A stretch of 64,000 nt of DNA, from NCBI RefSeq assembly GCF_051967035.1, contig NZ_JBQCKK010000001.1, positions 372,001 to 436,000 of the forward strand, read 5' to 3'. The position numbers and the translations under genes are program-made. Within the stretch, counting starts at the first letter, position 1. The number at the start of each line of letters is the position of its first letter. The stretch is from Brevibacillus sp051967035. GTDB taxonomy: Bacteria; Bacillota; Bacilli; Brevibacillales; Brevibacillaceae. The notes under the pieces are model-generated. The model was not told the origin of the DNA. It worked only from the letters and a program-made list of their open reading frames with translations, and made no database searches. Positions 32,912-41,545 of the stretch are shown one piece after another.

Positions 32912-34129
32912 ATGAAGAAGGAAATGTGGAAAGAAACGCCGTTTTCCGTCAAGCTGCTCTTGACGACATCCTTTTTGATGAACCTTGGGTTTTATGCCCT
33001 GATTCCGTATTTGACCTTGTATTTGACGGGCAGTATGGGGTGGACGCTGGCGATGGCGGGACTCGCGCTCAGTGTGCGGCAGTTTTCCCAGCAAGGCTTG
33101 GCGTTTTTGGGCGGGATCATGGCGGATGCCTTTGGGTACAAGGGAGCCATGGTTCTGGGGATGGTCGTGCGCGCGGTCGGATTTGCGCTGTTCGCATTCT
33201 GCACAGAGACGTGGCATTTTTTTGTCGCAGCGATTTTGTCCGGCATGGGCGGGGCGTTGTTTGACCCGGCTGGCTCGGCAGCGTTTGCGATTTTGACGCC
33301 GGATGCCATACGTAAAGAAGTGTTTGCCTTTCGCAATGTACTCGGCAATATTGCGGTGGTTGGCTCGCAAATCGTGGGAACCGCACTCTCGGCCGTTGAT
33401 TTTACGTACTTGTCGCTGTTTGCCGGAGCGATCTTTGGCTTGTGCGCCGTCGTCTCCTTCGTTTTCCTGTCGCCGATCCCTGTCACCCGTACGCGGCAGA
33501 GCGTTTGGGAGAGCGTGTTTACAGTGATGCGGGACAAGCGTTTTGTCCGTTTTACGGTCATCCTGATGGGCTACTACTACTTGAACATGCAAATCTTTTT
33601 GACGATACCGCTCTTGGTGGAGCATGGAACTGGCAGCAAGGCTTCGGTAGGGATTGTCCTGGCTGCGATGTCGTTGTTCGTCATTCTTTTCCAAATGAAG
33701 GTGACGCAATGGCTGGAAGGTTATCCGCACCGACTGACCTTGATCGGGCTTGGCACACTGGTGATGGGAGTGGGACTGTTCCTGTTTGCGTTTGCCGATT
33801 CGCTGTGGATGCTGCTCATCGACGTCTTCCTGTTTGCGCTGGGTACGATGATTGCGGTGCCAAACCTGGTCGATGTGGTTCCCCGGTTTGCGCCAAAAGA
33901 TTTGGTCGGCGCCTATTACGGCTTCAACGGATACTCGATCGCCGTCGGCGGGTCGCTCGGCCAGATTGCAGGCGGCTGGGTATACGATATGGGAACGAAG
34001 CTGCAGGCGGGATGGCTTCCCTGGACGATCTGCCTGGCTGTGGGTCTGCTGGTTGCCTGGATGCTTCATCAGATGGAGCAAGATACGTTCAAGATCGGCA
34101 GGAATTTGACAAAAACCGCGCAATCGTAA
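32912..34129 (+). CDS. MFS transporter divergent from LysR regulator
   Basis: This is a 405-residue major facilitator carrier with about 12 helices, resembling multidrug-efflux members (YfmO/MdtH-like). Motif-A is seen as GGIMADAFGYK after helix 2. The protein repeats Pro/Gly-rich helices (GALFDPAGSAA, VGSQIVGTAL). Start ATG 32912 has GAGGGG 6 bases upstream. It is likely controlled by the divergent LysR protein. The substrate is unknown. Confidence 0.88.
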   Translation: MKKEMWKETPFSVKLLLTTSFLMNLGFYALIPYLTLYLTGSMGWTLAMAGLALSVRQFSQQGLAFLGGIMADAFGYKGAMVLGMVVRAVGFALFAFCTETWHFFVAAILSGMGGALFDPAGSAAFAILTPDAIRKEVFAFRNVLGNIAVVGSQIVGTALSAVDFTYLSLFAGAIFGLCAVVSFVFLSPIPVTRTRQSVWESVFTVMRDKRFVRFTVILMGYYYLNMQIFLTIPLLVEHGTGSKASVGIVLAAMSLFVILFQMKVTQWLEGYPHRLTLIGLGTLVMGVGLFLFAFADSLWMLLIDVFLFALGTMIAVPNLVDVVPRFAPKDLVGAYYGFNGYSIAVGGSLGQIAGGWVYDMGTKLQAGWLPWTICLAVGLLVAWMLHQMEQDTFKIGRNLTKTAQS

Positions 34130-34249
34130 GCTTTTTGGCGAGAAAAGGCGAAAAGTTACGGGGCGCAAATTGAAACAAATTCCCTGGGTGGTGCGTATAT
34201 AACGTAGAAAACGATAATGATGGGCGCGAAGAAAGCGAGGGATTCTCCT

Positions 34250-34357
34250 ATGGAAGATATGAACAAACTGAAACGAATGTTGCTGGTGACGGGCTCTTTT
34301 GGATTTGCCGTCTTTACTATGGTCGTCATCACAGAAATTGTGCGAATCTCCCTGTAG
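34250..34357 (+). CDS. Possible small membrane protein, 35 aa
   Basis: The product MEDMNKLKRMLLVTGSFGF then AVFTMVVITEIVRISL is a basic N-terminus followed by a hydrophobic helix. A GCGAGGG sits 8-9 bases before ATG 34250. The stop lies about 30 bases ahead of a terminator. Coding is plausible but rests on a short frame only; no homologue is recalled. Confidence 0.5.
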   Translation: MEDMNKLKRMLLVTGSFGFAVFTMVVITEIVRISL

Positions 34358-34386
34358 CCGTGCCAGCGAATCGCAACAAGAAAGCA

Positions 34387-34430
34387 AAAAAGCTTGCCCT
34401 CCTTCTGCGGGAGTGCAAGCTTTCTTTTTT
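34387..34430. terminator. Bidirectional terminator
   Basis: AAAAAGCTTGC pairs with GCAAGCTTT, with an inner CTCC/GGAG pair and T-runs. It sits between the miniprotein and the permease. Confidence 0.8.
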
Positions 34431-34438
34431 CCTCTGCT

Positions 34439-35872
34439 TTACAGATTGTTCGCTTTGCGGTAATCGGCCAGACCGTTTTCTGTCTGCGGCTCCAGCTGGT
34501 TCTTGAAGCGAAGCTGGTAGACCAGAATGGCAATGAGGATGAACGGAATGCCGCAGTAGAGCGCGATCCGCTGTTCCGGATCGAAGGCCAGGCTCACGAG
34601 TACAGTCAGGTTCAAAATCAGGGAAACCAGAGGCAGTACAGGGTACAGCGGCGTACGGAACTTCAGGTCTTCCAGCTTGCCGCCGTTTTTCAGGTAGTGG
34701 CGACGGAAAGCGAGCTGGGAGGCGGAAATCGAGATCCAGCCTACCTGAGCACCCAGGCCGGCGATGGACAGAAGCACCATAAATACGGTATCTTCCGCGA
34801 AAAAGCCGGACAAAAGCGACAGCAGGGAGATGGAAAAGGTAATCAGCAACGCATTCATTGGAATTCCTTTGCGGTTGACAATCGCAAGCTTGCGAGAAGC
34901 CATTTTCTCGTTGGACAGGGAGTAGAGCATCCGGGTCGCGGCGTACAAGCCGGAGTTTGCCACAGACAACAGCGCCGTCAAGACGACGAAGTTCATGATG
35001 TCTGCCGCATAAGGGATACCGATGCTGTCAAACACGACGACAAACGGACTTTCGATGACGCCGGCTTGCTCGTGCGGGATCATCCCGGCCACGATGGAAA
35101 TTGCCAAAATAAAGAAGACGAGCGTGCGCCAAACAGTTGTGCGGATGGACTTCGGAATGGTTTTTTCCGGTTCCTTGCTTTCGCCTGCTGCGATACCGAT
35201 CAATTCGGTCCCTTGGAAGGAGAAGTTCACGGTAATCATGGTCATCAACAGACCGGTAATCCCGAACGGAAGCAGCGGACTGTCGGTGAAATGGGAAAAC
35301 ATCGGAGCAGGTTGTCCATTTTTCATGTCAATGAAGCCAAACATAGCCGCTCCACCCAAGATGATGAACAGGATGATAGCGCTTACTTTAATGCTGGAAA
35401 ACCAGAATTCGGACTCACCGAACGCACGGGCAGAAAGCGCATTCAGCAGGAACAGAAGGACACCGAAGATGGCGCACCACATCCAGACAGGGGAGTCGGG
35501 AAACCAGCGCTGCATCAACAGGCCCGAAGACAGAAGCTCCAGGGCAACCGTTACGGCCCAACCCAGCCAGTACAGCCAGCCGACTGCGAAGCCGAGGGAC
35601 GGGCTGACGAACCGGGTCATGTAGGTTTGGAACGAACCCGCCACAGGCATCGCGACCGCCAGTTCGCCGAGGCACAGCATCGTCAGGTACATGATAAAGC
35701 CGCCGACCAGAAACGAAAGAATCGTGCCTACAGGGCCAGCTTGGCTTAACGTATAGCCGGAACCGAGAAACAGTCCGGTCCCGATTACGCCCCCCAGAGA
35801 AATCATGAAGAGGTGCCTACTGTTCATACTGCGTCTTAGTTCATTGTGCTGTTCATTGCTGCTTGGTGTCAT
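34439..35872 (-). CDS. rocE: APC-family amino acid permease (arginine/ornithine type, RocE-like)
   Basis: This is a 477-residue amino acid permease of the AAP family with 12 helices. The family signature GGVIGTGLFLGSGYTL is near residue 27, and other blocks such as FSFQGTELIGIAAGES fit. It follows the order permease, RocR-type activator, RocD and has a sigma-54 promoter, so arginine or ornithine uptake is the most likely role. Specificity is inferred from this context; a GabP- or histidine-type permease is possible. The ATG at 35872 follows AAGGAGAGGG. Confidence 0.8.
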   Translation of the reverse strand: MTPSSNEQHNELRRSMNSRHLFMISLGGVIGTGLFLGSGYTLSQAGPVGTILSFLVGGFIMYLTMLCLGELAVAMPVAGSFQTYMTRFVSPSLGFAVGWLYWLGWAVTVALELLSSGLLMQRWFPDSPVWMWCAIFGVLLFLLNALSARAFGESEFWFSSIKVSAIILFIILGGAAMFGFIDMKNGQPAPMFSHFTDSPLLPFGITGLLMTMITVNFSFQGTELIGIAAGESKEPEKTIPKSIRTTVWRTLVFFILAISIVAGMIPHEQAGVIESPFVVVFDSIGIPYAADIMNFVVLTALLSVANSGLYAATRMLYSLSNEKMASRKLAIVNRKGIPMNALLITFSISLLSLLSGFFAEDTVFMVLLSIAGLGAQVGWISISASQLAFRRHYLKNGGKLEDLKFRTPLYPVLPLVSLILNLTVLVSLAFDPEQRIALYCGIPFILIAILVYQLRFKNQLEPQTENGLADYRKANNL

Positions 35873-35942
35873 AAAACCCTCTCCTTCACGCGAGAAATAT
35901 TCATTCGATCTATGAATGCGTTTTCAAGCGTGCTATATGATC

Positions 35943-35958
35943 TGCAAGAATGATACCA
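35943..35958 (-). promoter_or_regulatory. Sigma-54 promoter of the permease gene
   Basis: On the minus strand TGGTATCATTCTTGCA has GG at -24 and GC at -12 with the right spacing. It shares CATTCTTGC with the rocD promoter. TTTTGCACC and TTTTGCTCC half-sites lie about 60-80 bases upstream (36013-36037). Confidence 0.75.
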
Positions 35959-36045
35959 AAAATTTCAGCGCAAGAAAATCATCTTTGTCAGGTAGTTTAT
36001 GGGGAATGGAGCAAAAAAAATAGGCGCTTCGGTGCAAAAAAAATA

Positions 36046-36072
36046 AAAAAACGCCAAGAAATTTGGCGTTTT
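36046..36072 (-). terminator. Terminator of the RocR-type regulator gene
   Basis: On the minus strand ACGCCAA pairs with TTGGCGT and is followed by a long T-run. Confidence 0.85.
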
Positions 36073-36090
36073 AAGCAAAAAACAGGCCGA

Positions 36091-37503
36091 TTATCCCTTG
36101 ATTCCCAATTTGCGCAGACGATACTGCAAGCTTTGCCGACTGATTTGCAGTTCTTTGGCCGCGCGTGAGATGTTGCCGTTGTGACGGTCCACGACGTGAT
36201 GAATATAAGCGGTCTCAAACTCCTGCATCGTTTCCTTCAACGATTTGCCTTCCTCGATAAACGGGAGGGAGCCGGGAGCTGCTTGTCCGGTGACGGCGGC
36301 ACTGGCGGCAGGAGAACGGCGCAAGTAGTGCAGCGGCAAGTGCTCGTAGCGAATCGTGGTTTCGTCGACCATCAGATTCATGGCCCCTTCGATGAGATGC
36401 TGTAGCTCGCGGACGTTGCCGGGCCAGTCGTGCTCCTGGAAAAATTGCAGGACGTCGCTCGCGACGCCGGTCACTTCCATTTGAAACAGCTCGTTGTATT
36501 TTTCAATAAAATGCGAAACGAGCATCGGGATGTCTTCCTTGCGCTCGCGCAGCGGAGGCAGGAAAAGCGTCACGACGCCGAGACGGTAGTACAAGTCTTT
36601 GCGCAGGTGAGACTTGGCGATGGCCTCCACAGGGTCTTCATTGATCGCGGCAATGATGCGCACGTCGATCGCCCGATCCTTCGTGTCCCCGATGCGCCTG
36701 ATCGACTTCTCCTGCAGGGCGCGCAACAATTTGGCCTGGAGAGGCATACTAAGCGAGTTGATTTCGTCCAGAAAAAGCGTGCCGCCCTCTGCTTGCTCAA
36801 ACAGGCCTGGTCTCTCCACCGCTCCGGTAAAAGCGCCGCGCGCCGTGCCGAACAGCAAGCCTTCAATCAGGCTGTCGGGGAGCGCCGCGCAGTTTTGCGA
36901 GATGAGCGGGCCGGATGAACGGAGACTGGCATTGTGAATGCTTTGGACAAACAGCTCCTTGCCTGCTCCGGTCTCGCCGACGACCAGCACGGAGGAGGAG
37001 GTGCGCGCTGCCCGCTTGGCGTTTTCGATCACATCGAGAATCGCTCCGCTTTTTCCGATAATCTGGTCAAACGTGTAGCGGGAGCCGTTTTTCGCCAGCA
37101 AGTTTTCGCGGATGAGCCGCTCCATCTTTGTCACATCGTTGGCGATCTCCATCGCGCCGATGATGTGCCCGTTCTCGATGATCGGGTACGTATTGTTGAT
37201 GGTGGTGATTTCTTTTTGCTTGTCGTTGAAATACGTTTGCCGCGTATTGAGTATGGGATTTCCTGTCCGCAAGCAGGTGAGCAGCGTGCTTTCCTGTCCG
37301 CTGGGGAACTGGAAAACTTCTGACAGAGGTTTGTGCAGGACGTCCTGCCTTGCCATCGACTCCAGCTCGGTCATCTTCTGGTTGTACACGATGGTCGTTC
37401 CGCTGGCGTCAATGACGTGGACGCCTTCGTTCATTCTGTCCAGGATATGCTCGTAGATGCGTAAAAGCGTGTAGCGGGAGTTCTCTTGCCTTGAAGACGA
37501 CAC
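36091..37503 (-). CDS. rocR: Sigma-54-dependent activator, RocR type
   Basis: This bacterial enhancer-binding protein drives SigL-dependent roc genes. The 470 residues hold a PAS sensor domain (about 10-130), an AAA+ domain with Walker A GETGAGKE near 176 and the sigma-54 contact loop GAFTGA near 220, and a C-terminal Fis-type HTH (ISRAAKELQISRQSLQYRL). The ligand would be arginine, ornithine or citrulline by analogy with RocR. It is divergent from rocD, and the shared region holds tandem operator-like sites. The ATG is at 37503. Confidence 0.9.
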   Translation of the reverse strand: MSSSRQENSRYTLLRIYEHILDRMNEGVHVIDASGTTIVYNQKMTELESMARQDVLHKPLSEVFQFPSGQESTLLTCLRTGNPILNTRQTYFNDKQKEITTINNTYPIIENGHIIGAMEIANDVTKMERLIRENLLAKNGSRYTFDQIIGKSGAILDVIENAKRAARTSSSVLVVGETGAGKELFVQSIHNASLRSSGPLISQNCAALPDSLIEGLLFGTARGAFTGAVERPGLFEQAEGGTLFLDEINSLSMPLQAKLLRALQEKSIRRIGDTKDRAIDVRIIAAINEDPVEAIAKSHLRKDLYYRLGVVTLFLPPLRERKEDIPMLVSHFIEKYNELFQMEVTGVASDVLQFFQEHDWPGNVRELQHLIEGAMNLMVDETTIRYEHLPLHYLRRSPAASAAVTGQAAPGSLPFIEEGKSLKETMQEFETAYIHHVVDRHNGNISRAAKELQISRQSLQYRLRKLGIKG

Positions 37504-37554
37504 AAAGGGTCACCAGCCTTTCTTCGTGACAGTATCATATCATACAACGATCAG

Positions 37555-37617
37555 TGTGCAAAATGTTTATGCACCTGCAAAATATTGTGGAGAGGGCATG
37601 CAAAAATTTTTTGCTGA
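37555..37617 (+). promoter_or_regulatory. Tandem RocR-type upstream activator sites
   Basis: Two 21-base near-palindromes lie at 37555-37575 (TGTGCAAAATGTTTATGCACC) less one end base and 37597-37617 (ATGCAAAAATTTTTTGC core), with centres 42 bases apart, about four helical turns. They resemble the RocR sites known from B. subtilis (ATGCAAAA-N-TTTTGCAC). Confidence 0.7.
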
Positions 37618-37656
37618 AGACGGCCTGTTCGTCGTCTTTCCTCTGATTTTTGATAG

Positions 37657-37673
37657 TGGCATCATTCTTGCTT
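37657..37673 (+). promoter_or_regulatory. Sigma-54 promoter of rocD
   Basis: TGGCATCATTCTTGCTT is a good -24/-12 element (TGGCAY-N4-TTGCW). It sits 40 bases before the rocD start and about 40 bases after the second activator site. Confidence 0.85.
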
Positions 37674-37712
37674 GGTTAAAAGTAGCAAGTGAAATCGAAG
37701 GAGGCTATCGGC

Positions 37713-38924
37713 ATGACAAAAACAAAAGCAGTCATTGACCAAACCGAAAAATACGGCGCACACAACTACCATCCGCTACCGATTGTCATCTCCAAGGCAG
37801 AAGGCGTATGGGTAGAAGACCCGGAAGGCCATAAATATTTGGATATGCTGAGCGCGTACTCCGCGCTGAACCAGGGGCACCGCCATCCGCGCATCATCCA
37901 GGCGCTGAAAGATCAGGCAGACAAAGTAACGCTGACCTCCCGCGCTTTTTACAACGATCAGTTGGGCGAATTTTACGAGAAGCTGTCCGCATTGACAGGC
38001 AAAGAGATGATCCTGCCGATGAATACGGGCGCGGAAGCAGTGGAAACCGCTCTCAAAGCCGTTCGCCGCTGGGCTTACGACGTGAAAAAGGTGCCGGAAA
38101 ACCAGGCGGAAATCATCGTCTGTGAAGGCAACTTCCACGGCCGTACCGTGACCATCACGTCCTTCTCTTCCGCAGAGGAGTACAGACGCGGCTTCGGACC
38201 GTTCACGCCTGGCTTCAAAATCATTCCGTACGGCGACATTGAGGCGTTGAAGCAAGCGATCACGCCAAATACCGCCGCGTTCATGCTCGAGCCGATTCAG
38301 GGCGAAGCGGGGATCATCATTCCGCAAGAGGGATTCCTGAAACAGGCACAAGAAGTATGTAAAGCAAACAACGTGCTGCTCGTCTGTGACGAAATCCAGA
38401 CCGGCTTCGGACGTACAGGCAAGCTGTTCGCCAGCGACTGGGAAGACGTCAAGCCGGACATGTACATCATGGGGAAAGCGCTCGGCGGCGGGGTGTTCCC
38501 GATCTCTGCCGTCGCAGCAGACAAAGAAATCCTCGGCGTGTTCGAACCAGGTTCCCACGGCTCTACCTTTGGCGGCAATCCGCTGGGCTGCGCCGTAGCC
38601 GTAGCGGCGATGGACGTTCTCGTGGACGAAGGTCTCGTACAGCGCTCCCTGGAGATGGGAACGTATTTCATGGAAAAATTGCAGGAAATCCGCAACCCGA
38701 TCATCAAGGAAATTCGCGGCCGCGGTCTGTTCATCGGTCTGGAGCTGACGACTGCTGCCCGTCCTTACTGCGAGAAGCTGAAAGAGCTGGGTCTTCTGTG
38801 CAAGGAAACGCACGAAACGACCATCCGCTTTGCACCGCCGCTCGTGATTAGCAAGGAAGAACTCGATTGGGCGATCGAGCGCATCAAGCAAGTGCTGCAC
38901 GTCTCCGAAACAGCAAACGCGTAA
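37713..38924 (+). CDS. rocD: Ornithine aminotransferase
   Basis: This PLP enzyme converts ornithine and 2-oxoglutarate to glutamate semialdehyde and glutamate, in arginine/ornithine breakdown. The protein has 403 residues. It has the substrate-site motif LSAYSALNQGHRHP, the PLP-interacting NTGAEAVETA, CDEIQTGFGRTGK and the Schiff-base Lys in MGKALGGGVFP near residue 255. The ATG at 37713 follows GAAGGAGG. An in-frame ATG at 37689 is too far upstream of a ribosome site. Transcription is likely SigL- and RocR-dependent. Confidence 0.96.
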   Translation: MTKTKAVIDQTEKYGAHNYHPLPIVISKAEGVWVEDPEGHKYLDMLSAYSALNQGHRHPRIIQALKDQADKVTLTSRAFYNDQLGEFYEKLSALTGKEMILPMNTGAEAVETALKAVRRWAYDVKKVPENQAEIIVCEGNFHGRTVTITSFSSAEEYRRGFGPFTPGFKIIPYGDIEALKQAITPNTAAFMLEPIQGEAGIIIPQEGFLKQAQEVCKANNVLLVCDEIQTGFGRTGKLFASDWEDVKPDMYIMGKALGGGVFPISAVAADKEILGVFEPGSHGSTFGGNPLGCAVAVAAMDVLVDEGLVQRSLEMGTYFMEKLQEIRNPIIKEIRGRGLFIGLELTTAARPYCEKLKELGLLCKETHETTIRFAPPLVISKEELDWAIERIKQVLHVSETANA

Positions 38925-38931
38925 CCAAGAC

Positions 38932-38966
38932 AAAACAGCCTTCCGGCAAGGAAGGCTGTTTTTTTG
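38932..38966 (+). terminator. Terminator of rocD
   Basis: AAAACAGCCTTCC pairs with GGAAGGCTGTTTT and is followed by T. Confidence 0.88.
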
Positions 38967-39021
38967 CATGGGGACGAGTAAGACAAGTCGGGTTGTAATC
39001 GTTCGACAAAATCCGACTTCC

Positions 39022-39130
39022 TGTGGATAAAAGTGGAAGAAAAATCCACATACATACAGCGGCGTTTTTCTTTGTTACACACAGACTGCCCACAAGTTAC
39101 TCACAGCATTTCCACATCGTTTGTGGATAT
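39022..39130. promoter_or_regulatory. Cluster of DnaA boxes upstream of sda
   Basis: A perfect box (TTATCCACA on the minus strand) lies at 39022-39030. Single-mismatch boxes are at 39075-39083 (TTACACACA), 39097-39105 (TTACTCACA) and 39122-39130 (ATATCCACA, minus). Two weaker boxes lie at 39042-39050 and 39108-39116. All fall within 109 bases and stop 9 bases before the -35 element. Confidence 0.8.
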
Positions 39131-39138
39131 CAGAACGG

Positions 39139-39167
39139 TTGTTCGATACTCGATCATCTGGTAGAAT
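39139..39167 (+). promoter_or_regulatory. Sigma-A promoter of sda
   Basis: TTGTTC (39139-39144) and TAGAAT (39162-39167) are spaced by 17 bases, directly after the DnaA-box cluster. Confidence 0.75.
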
Positions 39168-39199
39168 GAACCCATACGAAAGGATGGAGGTGAGCAAGG

Positions 39200-39337
39200 G
39201 TGAAATACTTGAGCGACCAGATGCTGATAGAAGTATATCATCGTGCTGTCGACCTTCAGCTAGATTCCGCTTTTATTGATTTGCTTCGGGCAGAGCTGCA
39301 GACGCGGAACATTCGCATCACACAGGCCAGCGCCTAA
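39200..39337 (+). CDS. sda: Sporulation inhibitor Sda, 45 aa
   Basis: Sda is a checkpoint protein that blocks the histidine kinase KinA when replication is disturbed, so the cell does not start sporulation. The sequence VKYLSDQMLIEVYHRAVDL, then DSAFIDLLRAELQTRNI, forms the Sda helical hairpin. The conserved LSDxxLIExY is intact and the length fits. The GTG start at 39200 has GGAGG 9 bases upstream. DnaA boxes and a good promoter lie in the 180 bases before it, as in B. subtilis, where DnaA activates sda. Confidence 0.88.
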   Translation: MKYLSDQMLIEVYHRAVDLQLDSAFIDLLRAELQTRNIRITQASA

Positions 39338-39360
39338 GAGCAGCACACATAAGAACCAAA

Positions 39361-39458
39361 CGACAAAAGCCATCCTTGGCGATGAATGGCACCCGGATTG
39401 TCAGAGACTCCTGGCAAACGGAAGGGGCCGTTCAGGGAAAGGATGGCTTTTTCTGTCG
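39361..39458 (+). terminator. Long branched hairpin after sda
   Basis: CGACA plus AAAAGCCATCCTT pairs with AAGGATGGCTTTTT plus TGTCG (a 3-base bulge between). The stem encloses about 60 bases that hold a second stem AACGG/CCGTT. Termination is plausible from the T-run. The size and branching are unusual for a terminator; a small RNA is possible. Confidence 0.55.
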
Positions 39459-39494
39459 TTCATCGGTAGGGCAGTTTTCTTTCGCTGTGCGCCG

Positions 39495-39998
39495 TCAGGC
39501 AGTGAAAAACTCCAGTGCCGTGATTCCGGTAATGGGCGCTTCTTTTTTCAGCAAGGCTTCCGGCGAGTATAGGTACACCGGTCCGTTCTCCTTGATCGGC
39601 TTGCCGGCTTTGGCAAACTGCAGGATGGCCCGCTTCGCTTCGGACAGGGGGAGGACGATCGGGTCCGCGTTCTCGCGATGCAGCCGGACGTGCGTCGCCT
39701 CTGGCAGCGGTGCCGCGTTCGCGATAAACGGCTCGAGCCGAATCCCGTAGTCTCCGTCCAGCACCTTGCGCTCTTCTGCCAAGCTTTTGCGCTCCGAGGG
39801 CAGCTGGGCGCCTTCTCTCAGTTCCTTGTCCCATTGCGTTCCTGTCCCTTGCAAATAGTGCGTCTGTCCGGACAGGGACGTGTCCTCTTCCCCCGTATAC
39901 GTGTTCAAATCAAACTTGCGCTCGTCGAAAACCCAGACAGTCGGGTCCAAAGTGATCGGGTACGTGACAGCCCCTTTGAACACGATAACATCAGACAT
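39495..39998 (-). CDS. Hypothetical protein, 167 aa
   Basis: I do not recognise the family. The N-terminal 45 residues (VIVFKGAVTYPITLDPTVWVFDERKFDL) are beta-rich. A helical middle with Glu/Lys (SERKSLAEERKVL) and a C-terminal mixed region ending ITGITALEFFTA follow. There is no signal peptide, membrane helix or metal motif. The ATG at 39998 follows GGAGG at 8 bases, so expression is likely. It is convergent with sda and stands alone. Confidence 0.72.
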   Translation of the reverse strand: MSDVIVFKGAVTYPITLDPTVWVFDERKFDLNTYTGEEDTSLSGQTHYLQGTGTQWDKELREGAQLPSERKSLAEERKVLDGDYGIRLEPFIANAAPLPEATHVRLHRENADPIVLPLSEAKRAILQFAKAGKPIKENGPVYLYSPEALLKKEAPITGITALEFFTA

Positions 39999-40269
39999 GA
40001 AGCATACCTCCGTAATCTTTCAGCGTCATCTAGCATTGTACTATACCTGTTCGCGAATGGGCAAACCATCTGCCAGGATGAGACGTCACGGATTGGAGCA
40101 GATGCTGTGCCCTTTTCCGAGCGCAGGGTGCGTTTGCCAGGCCGAGCGACATGCAGGGGAAGTCTTGGACAATCGCTGCCGAAGCGGTTATGCTGAACAA
40201 GAGAAGGAAAGTGTGGCCGAAACGATGCGAACAGGCAACGGGAAGCATGCAAAAGGCGGGAGGGACACC

Positions 40270-41439
40270 ATGTACGACTTTGAAACGAGAATCGAGCGCA
40301 GAGGAACGGACAGTGTGAAATGGGACATTGACAATCCGAAGGTGAACGGCGATGGCATGCTGCCGATGTGGGTGGCCGACATGGATTTTGCCTGCCCGCC
40401 GGAAGTGACGGAGGCGATCGTGCAGCGGGCGGCGCACCCGATCTACGGCTATCCGCTGAAGAGCGCCGCTTTTTTTGAGAGCCTGCAGGCGTGGATTCGC
40501 AAGCGGTTCGGCGTCGAGGTAGAGACGAGTTGGATGGCGGGCATCCCGGGGGTCGTTCCTGGCATCCATGTAGCGATTGAAGCATATACATCACCAGGAG
40601 AGCGCGTCCTGATTCAGACGCCGGTGTACCATCCGTTTTTCCGTGCTGTCGAAAACCGGGGGCGGGAAGTCGTGCGCAGCTCGTTGCGCGAGCAGGACGG
40701 TCACTACGAGATGGACTGGGACGATCTGGCTGCCAAGCTGAGCGATCCCAAGGTAAAGCTGATGCTTTTGTGCAGCCCGCACAATCCGGTCGGCAGAGTG
40801 TGGACGAAGCAGGAGCTGGAGCGGCTGGGCGCCTTGTGCGTAGAGCATGGCGTACTGGTCGTGGCCGACGAAATTCACGCCGACCTGGTCTACCGACAAG
40901 GCAGCCACACGCCATATTACTCGCTTGCCCCGGAGCTGGCCAGACAGAGCGTCACGTTTTTGGCCGCTTCGAAAACGTTCAATCTGGCCGGACTGTTCAC
41001 GTCGTATATCCTGACGGAAAACAGACAGCTGCTGCGTGATTTTACCGCGACCGCTTCCAAAATGGGCTACGAAAACATGAATGTGTTCGGGTTGGAGGCC
41101 ACGATTGCCGCTTATCGGCATGGAGAGCCATGGCTGAATGAGCTGCTTTTGTACCTGCAACAGAACGCGACGTACATTCATCGCTTTCTGGCCGAGCACG
41201 TACCGGACGTCCGCATGCCCGTACCGCAAGCCACGTACCTGGGCTGGATGGATTTTCGGCGTCTGGGTCTGAAACAGGCGGAGTTGAACCGTCTGCTTCG
41301 CGACAAGGCCAAGCTCGGGCTTCATGACGGAGTTGTTTTCGGACAGGAAGGAGAAGGGTTTCAACGGATCAATTTTGCTTGTCCGCGCTCTGTTGTCACA
41401 GAAGCGATGGAGCGTTTGAAGCGCGCGCTCATGGAATAG
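40270..41439 (+). CDS. patB: MalY/PatB-family PLP aminotransferase (cystathionine beta-lyase type)
   Basis: This is a fold-type I PLP enzyme with C-S lyase activity in relatives (cystathionine to homocysteine, or cysteine breakdown). The 389 residues start MYDFETRIERRGTDSVKWD, which is typical of PatB. PMWVADMDF, CSPHNPVGRVW, VVADEIHADLVY and the Schiff-base Lys motif ASKTFNLAG follow, and the C-terminus has GFQRINFACPR. Start ATG 40270 has GGGAGGG 6-8 bases upstream. It stands alone. The name is by family resemblance and the exact substrate is uncertain. Confidence 0.88.
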   Translation: MYDFETRIERRGTDSVKWDIDNPKVNGDGMLPMWVADMDFACPPEVTEAIVQRAAHPIYGYPLKSAAFFESLQAWIRKRFGVEVETSWMAGIPGVVPGIHVAIEAYTSPGERVLIQTPVYHPFFRAVENRGREVVRSSLREQDGHYEMDWDDLAAKLSDPKVKLMLLCSPHNPVGRVWTKQELERLGALCVEHGVLVVADEIHADLVYRQGSHTPYYSLAPELARQSVTFLAASKTFNLAGLFTSYILTENRQLLRDFTATASKMGYENMNVFGLEATIAAYRHGEPWLNELLLYLQQNATYIHRFLAEHVPDVRMPVPQATYLGWMDFRRLGLKQAELNRLLRDKAKLGLHDGVVFGQEGEGFQRINFACPRSVVTEAMERLKRALME

Positions 41440-41545
41440 GAATCGGGAAAAGGGAGCGGTCCTGCGTCCCACAATTTGACAGCCACCGCATTCAAATCTA
41501 CAATCTATTCATATACGTCGTGAATAGGAATAGAGGGGATGGCGG

